From: Gracilariopsis chorda
Lineage: Eukaryota > Rhodophyta > Florideophyceae > Gracilariales > Gracilariaceae
DNA length: 64,000 nt
Assembly: GCA_003194525.1 (NCBI GenBank)
Contig: NBIV01000001.1
Coordinates: 434,001 to 498,000, forward strand
Direction of reading: 5' to 3'
The position numbers and the translations under genes were made by a program. This document shows positions 22,019-31,738 of this stretch, piece by piece (the stretch's first letter is position 1; each line of letters starts with the position of its first letter). Below the pieces are notes generated by a model, which saw only the letters and a list, made by a program, of their open reading frames with translations, was not told where the DNA came from and did no database searches.

Positions 22019-22290
22019 ACTTGCGAAGAAAAGTCCCGGAATACCTGTAGCGCAGCACCCACAAAAAGAAATCGACTTCCTGGAGGTGAAACAAAGAATC
22101 GGCATCCGCTATACAAGCGCAGAGTGTATAAGGGAAGTTTCGGAGCTGCTGCTGAATTCGGTAACTCTCAGAAGAGGGAATTCTGCTTTGGCGCAAGTAT
22201 TTGCCGGCCACGTCCCAACTCTGCAGTCTCTTTCTACGTTTATCCACAAAAAGAAATGTTTCTGCCAGCTCGGATGTGGGCTCAACGTGC
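22019..22290 (+). mobile_element. LINE fragment, RNase H C-terminal region
   Basis: A broken non-LTR retrotransposon fragment. The plus strand begins with the end of an RNase H domain (LAKKSPG), then KEIDFLEVKQR, then a downstream block (SVTLRRGNSALAQVFAGHVP, then TFIHKKKCFC) recalling the GH...C..C motif found after RNase H in many LINEs. The first half matches the minus strand near 49.26-49.41 kb (LAKKSLG, KEIDFLEVKQR), about 80 percent at DNA level by eye over KEIDFLEVKQR; the second half matches the minus strand near 48.09-48.21 kb (LTLRRAHTTLLQVFTCHVP). No 5' end, tail or target duplication is seen. The DNA from 21768 to 22018 shows no gene. Confidence 0.65.
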
Positions 22291-22828
22291 AAACTAGTGT
22301 AGACTTTTTCGTTCTTAGATGCAGCCGAAGAGTAGCGTCCCGACGTAGAGAATTTTCCTCTCCGAGAGAGGCAAGGTCTTGACATCCAATTAATAGTGAC
22401 ATGGCCAGAAAGGTTACTGGTTTATCTATGGAGGGAGGGATTCTTTTCACTTTAACCCCTACCGCAGTCCTGGAATTAGAGGCACGAGCTCATATACACA
22501 CACACACACATTATGCATGACAAAGCGAACATTGCAAAGAAGCAAAAACGAGTATGAGCAAACTCACACTCCAGGTGTCCTGCAAAGTTACTGTAACTGT
22601 AGTGCTTGTAGTGCTTGTAAGATATTGTAGATTGTATCATACCATGAACAGCACGATCGGACGACATCATTAAGGGTACATAAATTCATTTCCCCTCGAC
22701 GCACTTGAATCTTTTACTCCCAAGTATCTGCTAGCAGCACTAATAGAACCTGTGTTGATCGCAAGGAAGGCTGCGCAAAGAGCTGAACGTGTCTATTTCA
22801 CAGTCTCTAACGCAAGTGCTGCAAACAC
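22291..22828. other. spacer with CA microsatellite
   Basis: No gene is supported. A short (CA)n microsatellite lies at 22495-22510. The end of the stretch is the 5' region of the YqgF-family gene. Confidence 0.5.
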
Positions 22829-23473
22829 ATGCAGATCTTCAATCTAATCGGGAATGGGCACGGATTGGTAAGATCAGAACTTTTTGGTTTTCATAGGCTT
22901 CTCAACAGCACACGGGGTCCTGTACTAGGAATCGACGTAGGCACCAGACACGTCGGGCTAGCTCTTTCCGACCCAGAACGTCTAATATCATTTCCCCACA
23001 GCGGGTTTCAAAGGCATACTATCTCATCAGATGCAAGAAGACTACAAAAGCTAGCCCGTTCGATGAGAGCACGGTGCGCAGTGGTAGGCATGCCTCAAGC
23101 CCCACATGGTGGCGACTGCAAAGCCCTTCAAACCTTTATTCGTCTCTACTCGGAGCGAGTACTTCACGAGAGCGGGTTTCATGGCCTCGCGTACTGGGAT
23201 GAAAGCTACACATCTGTCATAGCTACGGAAACGTTCATGACAAATGCAAAGAAGAGCGAGCGTAATAATCACCGACTGAGAAAGAGACGGGTCGACGCAG
23301 TAAGTACACACAAGTTCTCAGCGAAACTTTTACCGAATACTTCATGAAAATGAAGTGGATTGTGAAAGGGAGGTGCTAACCAAACTCGTTTCCAAAAGAG
23401 CGCTGCATCATTGATTCTGCAAGACGTACTGGATGCAATGAAATCCTTAGAAAAGACCACTGAACCCGGCTAA
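22829..23473 (+). CDS. YqgF/RuvX-family RNase H-fold protein, two exons
   Basis: A spliced gene: exons 22829-23299 and 23399-23473, 181 residues. Exon 1 holds the YqgF core: GIDVGTRHVGLALSD with the catalytic Asp, VVGMPQAPHGGDCKAL, and WDESYTS. Exon 1 ends RKRRVDA on a codon boundary. The intron is GTAAGT...CCAAAAG with a TGCTAAC branch motif 24 bp before its end. Exon 2 reads SAASLILQDVLDAM, which is the last YqgF motif (normally DSLAA.LIL..YL), so splicing restores the full domain; reading through the intron would lose it. Family knowledge: bacterial YqgF acts in 16S rRNA 5' maturation and anti-termination and was once predicted to be a Holliday-junction resolvase. In algae the protein is probably organellar; the first 30 residues may be a targeting leader (inference). 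Confidence 0.88.
23300..23398 (+). other. spliceosomal intron in the YqgF-family gene
   Basis: 99 bp, phase 0, donor GTAAGT, branch motif TGCTAAC at 23374-23380, acceptor CCAAAAG. Removal joins VDA to SAASLILQ and rebuilds the conserved C-terminal motif. Confidence 0.88.
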
Positions 23474-24142
23474 GCGACGCGGCTGACAAAGTCACTGCGT
23501 CAAGTTGCTTCACAAACAAAGGGAATTGAAAACTTCGCGAACACAAAAGCAGTATCATCCTGCGGGAGTTGCGGCTTCACATGCAATGTATCCGCAGAAG
23601 TGTTTTCGGCTGGTGTCTTGAAAACCAGCTCTTGGCGCTTGCGATGCAAAGCGTGATGAGTATTTCGTGTGCATAGATACGACTGACCAGTGGGGTACAG
23701 AGAGAGCGTTGGAGAGATCCATCTGCTACGAACAAACCAAGAGCCTACAAAGATTGGCGTTTCACAAAGTCTGTAACACAAGAACCGCGATTCGGCTGAT
23801 GGTGAGTAGAGGAGCAAATAAGAGTGAAGTTTGTAGATTGCGGAGTTGTAGTCTCAAAGAAGACAAGCGTCCATACCTCGGAAACGGGTGGATCGTAGTG
23901 TTTGAGCGTGCCTTATTCAGGACTGGGTACAGGGCTCAAGGCACCGGGCCTAGTGCGTCAGGAGTAAAACGAAGATGGTTGTACTGTGTGTAGTTGATGT
24001 TTGTTACATGCCCCTCCAAACGCACAAAAGAGGAAGCGATGCATGACTACGGAAAGCCGGTGTTGACGGGTAAACCATGAAGGCAAGAAAGATGTGCTAT
24101 TAAGTAACAGTGGAGAGCGCAAAACAGCACGCAAATAGTAAA
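23474..24142. other. spacer between convergent genes
   Basis: 669 bp without a supported gene, between the stop codons of the YqgF-family and zinc-finger genes. Open frames here are short and conflicting. Confidence 0.45.
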
Positions 24143-25746
24143 TCATTGCTTTTGATTTGTTTGAGCAGTCTCTTGATGGAAACGTCGACGATGTTTCCCT
24201 AGTGAAGAACTCTGCGTAAAACTGCTCGAGCACTGCGTACAAACCCAAGGTTTCTTCTTCTCATGCACAGCTGATCGATGCGCATCCCTCGTAGAGGAAT
24301 CAGCAAACGCCTTATCACAAGTACTGCACCGAAAATCGCGCACATGCAAGTGAACTGTTTTGAAATGACGTTCCATAACATGTCGTCTGACAAAGCTCTG
24401 CGTACAAGAATGCATAAGGCAGAGAAAACGACCATCCGGGGTCTTGGTGATAATTTTTTCATCTCGATGAAGTGTGAATTGATGCTTTCTCAACTCAAGT
24501 TCAGTAGCAAAGCTTATGTTACAAGGAGCGCAAAAAAGTGTAGGCGGCGGCCTTTGCATTGCAGATTCGACAATGAGAGCTGCAGTGGTGGTTGCAGTTG
24601 TTGGTTTTTGTCGTTCGGAAGTCTTCGGTTGAGTGGGAGGTGGCGAAGGTGGTTTTTCGCGATGCATGGGTGCTGAAGCTGCAATAGGCGCAGAATGTGG
24701 GGGCGGGTGTGCATTTTGGTGAGCAGGAGGCGGAGCGGGAAACTCTACGACAGAGATCATGCGTTCTCGATTGTCGAATTGAGGAGTGGAAGCGGAAGTC
24801 CAAGCCGTTGGCGTTGGGTGTGGATCATGGGGCTGATGCGAAGGGCGATCAACGGGCATACCCACCGCGGCGGCGGCAGCGGCGGCAGCAGCGGCGGCAG
24901 CCATTGCCGCAGTTGCTCCGTTGTCGTCGTCATCCGGCTGACGACGTAGTTGATGGCGATCCGAAGGCGGGAAAGAATGCTGGGTGTGCAGAACGTCGGT
25001 ATCATGGTCCATTACGTCTGGTGTGGGAAGCGAAAAGACGGGACGAGGTTGGGCGGGGTGAGAGGGTTGTGGTTGCTGCTGCGAATGCGGCGGCTGCTGT
25101 GGTTGTTGCGGTTGCGGCGGCTGCGGCTGCGGCGGCTGCTGCGGTTGCTGTGGCGGCTGCTGTGGCGGTTGCTGCGGGGCGTGGGGGCGTGGGGGGCGTG
25201 GGGGGCGTGGGGGGCGTGGGGGGGGGCGGGGTTCTGCACGCGCGGATGGTGGTGGTGACGGTGCTTCGGTACGTGACAGTGCTGACGATGGCGGTGCGCA
25301 TCATCGCGCGGAGAGGAAGGCAACGGTCTGGAAACAGCTTCCTCCCTCTCTCGATGCGCGCAAGCGTTAGCCTTGCAAAGCGAGTTAGACGAACAGCACG
25401 AAGAGGCGCACAATCTACAAGACGGCGGCCGTTTGAGCGGCGGCTCGTCCAAAGAGCCTCCCCTAGACCTTGAGCGTTTTGGCGCGGTACGACGCAAGTC
25501 AAGCGTGAGAGAAAGCGGTTCATTCGGCGAGGCGGGCTCCTGAACAAGCAGTCGTTCAACGGCATATCCGGCATAAACGACCATTTCGCGCATGTGGCTG
25601 AGTATGGCGAGAATGTTTTGCTGCGCGTCCAGCGGGAAGGCGCAGCGCACGCAGTGCGTGGGCGACGCGGCGGCTCGCGGAGGCGGAGGCGGCGATGACA
25701 TGTTGGCGGGCGACGGCGGCGCACCCGATGGCGCCGTGTGCGACAT
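24143..25746 (-). CDS. C2H2 zinc-finger protein, probably two exons or carrying a frameshift
   Basis: The 3' part (24143-25171, minus) encodes about 342 residues: a Gln/Pro-rich start (QPPQQPPQQP), VFSLPTPDVMDHD, a 13-Ala run from a GCC/GCG repeat, a Pro-rich stretch, and four C2H2 fingers at the end (CAPCNISF, CLMHSCTQSF, CSTCDKAF, CTQCSSSF, each closed by H-x3/4-H). The 5' part (about 25273-25746) encodes MSHTAPSGAPP, a CVRC pair, a helix (NILAILSHMREMVVYAG) and a Cys-rich patch (CRLCASSCC) in another frame. Both parts look like real protein, and both GTACCG (25272) and GTGCAG (25239) donors join in frame to a GCAG acceptor at 25172 (introns of 101 or 68 bp). A length error in the adjacent run of ten Gs is the alternative. 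Fingers suggest DNA binding, a transcription factor. Earlier ATGs exist at 25776 and 25854. Confidence 0.72.
25187..25236 (+). repeat. G-rich tandem repeat (units of GGGGGGCGT)
   Basis: About five imperfect units of GTGGGGGGC ending in a run of Gs, within the zinc-finger gene at exactly the place where the coding frame changes. In one frame of the minus strand it encodes PHA repeats, in another RPP repeats. G-run of this kind is prone to length change and to sequencing error. Confidence 0.8.
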
Positions 25747-25894
25747 GGTACCTTTGGTACACCCGGTCCCTTTCATGCACCCTCTCACGTTCCCTCCGCG
25801 TCCGCGTCTCGAAAACGCCCTCGCCGCACGCTTACAGCCGCTTACAGCCCACATTTTGCTCGCATCTCTTCGATTCGCGCGCTTTCTGCGCTTT

Positions 25895-27415
25895 CTAACT
25901 TATGCGCAGGAGCAGCTGTAGCGAGCTGTTTCCACTGCTGAGCGCGCCTACCGTTGAGTCGTCATCGTCGCGTAGCCAGACGACCCCGTCTTCTCGTGCT
26001 ACGCCCACGTCCACCGTCCCGCCGCGCCCAACCCGCAGTGCCCGTCGTAACACACGTGCCGCGCGACGTATGTCCGTCGATCGTGGCATCCTTCTCGTCG
26101 CGCTTTTGCCCTCGCTCACCACTTGAACGACCACAAGATCCTCACCCAGTCTCTTCATCTCCCGTTTCACCGTTCCGAACCGCTGCAAAAGCTCTTCGAA
26201 ACGAGCGTGCATTCTGCGTGTCCGCGCTTCTCCGTTTTGTTCGCAGTCCTTTAAAACCTCCTCTCCGAGGTATCGCTTCTCACAGAAAAGGCGCTCATCA
26301 TCACTGATAACAGTGCCATCCAAAATGCGTAGCCCCGCCACTCGTCCTACCACCCTCATCCGCCACGTCAAAGCGCTTTTGCTTCCGCTTTCCGCAAATT
26401 CCTCACCCTCGCACATCGGGTTTCCCCGCACACGCAGTTCGCGCAGACTGCACAACCCTTGTAACCACGATACAACCGCCCATCCCTCCATCCTGTTATT
26501 CGCTAAACTCAGCACTTCCAGTCGCTTGAACACGTCATCGCGTTCGATCTCAATATCTTCCAGTCCATTTTCACTCAAATACGCTTCTCGTAGAGACTGC
26601 AACTCCCCTAGAATCATAACCTCCTCCCATCCAATGCAGTTCTTATCCAAGTCAATCTTCTCCAGAGCGCTTAATCTGCCCTTCAGCTGCAAACCCACTT
26701 CGCTTTGTATCGCCCCTAACCCGCAGTCATGCACTCGCAACACCCGCAATCCATTCGTGCTCTCACATATTTCTGCAATACCTTCCCACCTCACTTTGCA
26801 GTGATTCAAAACCACTTCCTCAACCGCACTACCTCCACCGTCCATATTCCTCCTTCGCCCATGCATAAGCACATTATGCGATGCATCCAATCTGCGTAAA
26901 CGCTTCACTTCATCAACAACCTCACAAAGCTCACCCATCCATCCAAACAGACACTTTGCTACACTTAACTCCCTCACATTTCGCAATTCCTCAGCATTCC
27001 CCACACAACAAACTCCATACTCACTTACGTCAACCACCTCAAGTTCACAAATCCGTTGCACCTTTCTATTCGCAATAGCAACCACTCCGCCTCCAATCCT
27101 CATAGTCTTCTTCCTAAATTCATCGTCCTTCACATCACGTTCATATCGCATTCGAACAGCCTGCATAAGATTCGAGCGTCCTCCATTACCAATTCTCTTC
27201 AATTTAATCAAGCTTCCAGACTCGTTTTCACACTCAAAGTACTTCACTCCATCCACCGTTCCATTATGCTTTCCACGTTCCGCTCTATCCCATTCAATCC
27301 CAACCCACACAGTGTCTCCTCGCCCTTGCAACGGTCCAACATAACGAACGGTACCCCGATCCCCCTCATACTGAATTCGCATTCCAACATCAACCATCTC
27401 CCCTTCCGTAATCAT
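25895..27415 (-). CDS. TBCE: tubulin-folding cofactor E
   Basis: A 506-residue protein with the domain order of TBCE. The N-terminal CAP-Gly domain (about residues 8-75) contains GDRGTVRYVGPLQGRGDTVW, GIEWD and the RGKHNG tubulin-tail-binding motif. Leucine-rich repeats fill about 120-345 (LRRLDASHNVL, LEKIDLDKNCIGWEEV, LSLANNRMEGW, LRELRVRGNPM) and close with the LRR cap ILDGTVISDDER. The C-terminal part (about 420-506) fits the ubiquitin-like domain. Family knowledge: TBCE binds alpha-tubulin and works with cofactors C, D and B to assemble alpha/beta-tubulin heterodimers in the cytoplasm. Start: ATG at 27413-27415, immediately before the CAP-Gly domain. The coding strand is strikingly C-poor, making the plus strand G-poor. 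Confidence 0.93.
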   Translation of the reverse strand: MITEGEMVDVGMRIQYEGDRGTVRYVGPLQGRGDTVWVGIEWDRAERGKHNGTVDGVKYFECENESGSLIKLKRIGNGGRSNLMQAVRMRYERDVKDDEFRKKTMRIGGGVVAIANRKVQRICELEVVDVSEYGVCCVGNAEELRNVRELSVAKCLFGWMGELCEVVDEVKRLRRLDASHNVLMHGRRRNMDGGGSAVEEVVLNHCKVRWEGIAEICESTNGLRVLRVHDCGLGAIQSEVGLQLKGRLSALEKIDLDKNCIGWEEVMILGELQSLREAYLSENGLEDIEIERDDVFKRLEVLSLANNRMEGWAVVSWLQGLCSLRELRVRGNPMCEGEEFAESGSKSALTWRMRVVGRVAGLRILDGTVISDDERLFCEKRYLGEEVLKDCEQNGEARTRRMHARFEELLQRFGTVKREMKRLGEDLVVVQVVSEGKSATRRMPRSTDIRRAARVLRRALRVGRGGTVDVGVAREDGVVWLRDDDDSTVGALSSGNSSLQLLLRIS

Positions 27416-28269
27416 CGTCTTTCACAGAAATATGTCACCACCCCTTAACAATCCCGCAACACTCTTCCAGCAATCGTTTTACTCTCTTGAAAACAAATTC
27501 TACGAAGAACGAACGCACATGCGCATCAACTGCTGCGTCCAGCCAAGCGCTTTGAAAGCCCGCATGTAGCAACCAATTCCATCCCTCTCCATCCGCTGCC
27601 GCCATTGAAAATGCATTTATTGTATTTCCTCGTGCAAAAGGTGTTACGGACCGTGATCAGCACTGCTGCCGAATGTCGCCCCGACCAAAATGTCTCAAAA
27701 GGTCAGACGCGCAATCATTCACTCACCCAGTTTACCAAGGCTGGTCCTCAAAGCTACTGTGCCCTGTGATCCTGGATCAACTGCGAAGGTAACCCTTTAG
27801 CTAGGAAAGGCTTCCCTCTAACGCTACTTTGGCTAATGTGAATGACTGCAGCACGAGTACCCGACAATCACGCTCACCAGACATGATCGACAATTCAACT
27901 CGTAGTCATACTGGTCGTAAACCACGCCCCTCTGGACTAAACGCTAGTGCTAACTGACGATAAATCTGGGCCTTTATTGTTGAGGGTACGTCAAACAACA
28001 TTGTCTATACAACAGGAGCTCAGTTAAAAGAATGTACCGCCTCCGTGATTTCCCTGCAATTATTCCAAACAACACACATGACAACTTCCTGTCTCAGTGA
28101 ACAGCGCCAACATGTTCCACTCGAAGTTTAGCCTACTCACTTACAGACCAGACCCCTCTTCAAGCACATGACCGTATAGAGCGTTTTCAAATCAATAGTT
28201 CTTTCCCAACGGAACTTAGAAACACATCCCGCATCCACAAGAATCGATTCAGACCAAAAACAATATCTT
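27416..28269. other. spacer
   Basis: 854 bp with no supported gene, upstream of TBCE and downstream of the bromodomain gene. One TAACCCTT octamer at 27790. Confidence 0.45.
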
Positions 28270-29283
28270 TCAACGACGTCTTCTTACCTTCTTCTTTCCA
28301 GACTCACCGTCCGAAATCATACGAAGCTTACGTTTAGCGTTTGCAATCTCCTCTTCATACTGTTCAATTGCGCGACGTTCTCTTTCTTTTGCGGGGTCCG
28401 GTCGAACGAGGCTTTCGATATCACGCAATAGCGTCGGTTCGACCGTGGAAAACTCCAACGTGACGAATTCGGGGTCCTCTTCACTCATTTGTTCTAGTGC
28501 GTCATCCACGTACTTGCGAAGGATACCAACGACTTTTTGGGCAGTTTCCCATGGAAGCTTTTCCACCTCGTCTCGCAGCTTGGAGCTTTCATCAAACGTG
28601 AGCGGAATATTACGTTTGAGTTCCATTTCAGCGAGCACAGCTTCCGACTTTGCCTTCTTCTTCTCAAAAGCAGCTATTTGACTCTTGAGTGTCTCGACGG
28701 CGGAGTCGTCTTCATGTTCATTGCTCATTTCCTCATCCTCTTGCTCTTCTTTTCCTTTTTTCCTGTCGTTCCTCGAGGCGGAAGCAGGGGTATCCGACAG
28801 CGGGGAAGAGTTTCCATTCTGGTCGTCCGAGGGCTTGTTTGGCGACGGAACGGGAATTGAAGCCAGTTTTGTATCTATATGATGAATAAACTTGTTGGCG
28901 AGGCGATTCAAATCGGTACCACGCTGGTTGTACTCCATGGCGTTGAGAAAGACCAAACGAATTTCCTTGCGGAACAAGTTGGGGTTAAAACGGCCCGCGT
29001 CGTCGTCGTATCCGTTGTTGTTTAAGGTTTTCTGAACGGTTCCCAAATCCATAGGACGTTTGATCTTTTCAAAGTAGTCAGTAAGAACGGCGGGTTCCCA
29101 CAATTCGTCTACTGGTTTGCTGAAGGACAAGGCATGTTCGTCATCGAGCACCTCCCCCACAAGCTCGTTACAAAAGTGAAACTGCTCATTGACGACGGAG
29201 GGATCGGTGGGAAGTGGTGGTAGTTGCTCTGTCTTCTTGACAGGCTCTCTCTTTCGCTGTTTCTTTCTGCCTGTTTCACCCAT
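28270..29283 (-). CDS. bromodomain and NET-domain protein (GTE/BET type)
   Basis: A 337-residue nuclear-type protein. Basic N-terminus (RKKQRKREPVKK), then one bromodomain at about residues 30-140: WEPAVLTDYFEKIKRPMDLG, and NAMEYNQRGTDL containing the acetyl-lysine-binding Asn (usually YNP, here YNQ). A Ser/Glu-rich linker with a coiled coil (AAFEKKKAKSEAVLAEMELK) leads to a NET/ET domain at about 225-295 (LTFDESSKLRDEVEKLPWE, DPEFVTLEFSTVEPTLLRDI). The end is basic (GKKKVRRRR). One bromodomain plus NET is the plant GTE arrangement, not the double-bromodomain animal BET. Family knowledge: reads acetylated histones and recruits transcription factors. The ATG at 29281-29283 (MGETGRKK) is the first in frame. 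Confidence 0.92.
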   Translation of the reverse strand: MGETGRKKQRKREPVKKTEQLPPLPTDPSVVNEQFHFCNELVGEVLDDEHALSFSKPVDELWEPAVLTDYFEKIKRPMDLGTVQKTLNNNGYDDDAGRFNPNLFRKEIRLVFLNAMEYNQRGTDLNRLANKFIHHIDTKLASIPVPSPNKPSDDQNGNSSPLSDTPASASRNDRKKGKEEQEDEEMSNEHEDDSAVETLKSQIAAFEKKKAKSEAVLAEMELKRNIPLTFDESSKLRDEVEKLPWETAQKVVGILRKYVDDALEQMSEEDPEFVTLEFSTVEPTLLRDIESLVRPDPAKERERRAIEQYEEEIANAKRKLRMISDGESGKKKVRRRR

Positions 29284-31738
29284 GATGGCGCGCCGACTCT
29301 GACGAAGACCAAGCTTTTTTTTTTTTCGCGAAACAAGTAGCAAACTCGTGAGCTTTTGAAAACAGGGGTGTCAAGTGTGTGACACGGCTTTCGCACGCGC
29401 GTTCAGCTGGGAGTGTGGCGTGGGTGGGCGACGGTCCCAAACGCTGGACGCGGTGGTCTGTGCACACGCAAAACGTCTTTCACGCTTTGTTTTGCACGGG
29501 TAGCTAGATTCCGTCGTACCCTTGTATCTAGCGCTGTCGCAATCGCTCGGCGCTCTTTTTTTTTTTTTTTTTTGTGCGCACTCCCCACGAAAAGTATGCT
29601 TGAAACTTCACTTGCGCGGCCGTCGAGCGCCAATGCGAGTGCGAGTGCGACTGCGCCAGGCGCTCCGGCACCGGGCACCCTGCCGGTGCCTTTAATTCTT
29701 CTTTTTTTGGGGGCGACGCAAATTTGGCGCGCAAACCGCGGTGGAAGAACTGCGCAGCGATTTTGAAAACGCTTTCGGCGTCTGATGGGTGGCTGGTCAG
29801 CCAAGACGGTCCCCTTGGCGCCAATTGCCACCCATGCATTACAGCGCTCCTGGGAGCAGTGCTTGTTTGAACATCTCTCTTTGTCTCCATCACAGAGACG
29901 GAAGAGACTTGTCTTGCCCTTGGCCTCGCCAGCAACGACCAGCACTCCAGGTGTGGTTCTGTTCTTCTGCCAGGATAGATGTGATACATACGTTTGTCCA
30001 CCACAGCGCGAGAATGCATTTAACTTCATCGCCCCATATGCTTGCCATGACACCGAGCTCGCCCCCTTTCAACCAGCTCGTGCTCGCACGCCAAAAGTGT
30101 TCAAGCTCAATGCAAACGTAGAGTCCGATGCATCCTTCAACCACTGCACGTGTGTCTGCAGCTACCCGATCTAATCCCAGAGCATTCATTTCAGCCTTGA
30201 GCTCTGCGATTGTTGGAACAGCACCTTTTCCTTCATACTTGCTCTTACTGCACGTCATCTGTCCTTCGTACCCCACCGGACTAGCATCAAGCGCCGGTTA
30301 GAGTCCAACGTTCGATGTGCTTCCTTCTCTTCAGTGTTGTTCCTGTCCAGTGCATTATTTTGCGCAGAGCAATACTCCCATACCTTGCAAAGGAGCTCCC
30401 AGTTGTCGCATGATACTCGAGCCATACGTCAAATATCAAACGAAAGCTGTGTTTAAATTCCTTTCCCCGCCAGCAACACTTCAGCATGCCTATTACCGTC
30501 CGTGTTGGCACCGTTTACCGAAGGTGCAGTAACCCTCTTGTAGAGAGCGCTCGAAACCGTCTACGGCTGCAACCTTCCATCATCGCTCTCCACGTCATCT
30601 ATCCGCACGATGCGTCTCCAGCTCATCCTGAACGTTGCTCAAAATCGTGCTGTGATCACTGTTTCCGCGCCTGCTAATATCTAGCTAGGGATTGCGTTTT
30701 TTTGGGATCCTCGTGCTCGTTAGCACATCATGAACATTCCCTGAACCAAGTGACTCATCAGAATCACTCTCTGCGCATAAAGTGTCGAAAATCTCAAGAA
30801 ACATGTTTCCTGAAGATCTGCCACATTGCTCTGGCGCACTATTCAACCAGGTTCAAACGATTGTCAGACAAAAACCTATGACGCAGTTTCTGGTAAACCT
30901 GCGAAACGCAAAACGGAACGCAAACCATGATTACCAGTTTTCGTCAGCACGTGCTGAGAGATCTGTTGATCCCTACCGTCCATAATGTCAATGCACAAAC
31001 TCGCAAATCCGCTGTCGACAGACGAATTATTCTGTCCTGTACTTGTAGCTAGAGATGAGTCAGACGTTGCTGCGGAAGCAGAAGTCCACTGGAAATTATG
31101 TAAACGTCCTCTTTAACGCAGCCGCTATACATTCCTGCGCTTCGCCATTGTGGATGGTGCTACGGCGCCCGGCTACTGGCAATTAAGATTGGAAGTGCAA
31201 TGGGCATGTGCCGAATTAAGGCGACTGATGGTATCGAGGAGGCCGATGGGTCACTCGGAGAACAGCTTTTAGTCACGGCCATGGAGACAAAGTGTTCTAG
31301 ATGCTGTTCGCAGTCAAACTGCACGCCCTGGCGCCAACCATCTTGTTTGCGGCATCGTTCACACTCCCATTTGCACATCACGTGACGACTACGCCATCAA
31401 TCGGCGGTTGCAACTGGCCCCAGTACAGTCAAGCCTAGAGCAGCTCCGCAAATGCACTCAACCCCCAGCCTTACCCATGTGCGAGAATGGCGTCATTTTC
31501 ATTCATGGGCACGATTCTAACCCGGGAAGCGCTGTGGGTTTGTTGCTTGGAAAAGCGCTCTCTCTCTAACAAGGAAGCCGGCACACGCTCTGACCCTTAA
31601 ACACTACATCTTTCAACTGCACACCAAGTCATTCGTATTCCCGTTGTATACTCGAAATCACCTCGACTGTTTTTTCTTCCCCGACGACGTCAGTCGCTAC
31701 GGGACTTGTCATCTCCACCGTGTGTAAAACACTTCTGC
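29284..31738. other. 2.5-kb gene-poor region with T-runs
   Basis: No gene is supported. Poly-T runs lie at 29315-29326 and 29556-29573, and a GCGAGT repeat near 29634. A minus-strand frame of 128 codons at 29890-30276 contains a SAP-like stretch (PTIAELKAEMNALGL), but nothing around it supports a gene. The first bases are the 5' region of the bromodomain gene. Confidence 0.45.

Noticed and set aside
24697-25473. A 258-codon plus-strand open frame across the zinc-finger gene, rich in Ala, Val and Gly
   Set aside because: It is the antisense of trinucleotide and G-rich repeats of the zinc-finger gene; the minus strand has recognisable C2H2 fingers.
25002-25724. A 240-codon minus-strand frame overlapping both parts of the zinc-finger gene
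   Set aside because: Its product is Arg/Thr/Ala-rich without a domain, while the other two frames give the fingers, the Gln/Pro run and the CVRC region.
29890-30276. A 128-codon minus-strand frame with a SAP-like stretch
   Set aside because: The match is about 15 residues long and the rest shows no fold or conserved pattern.
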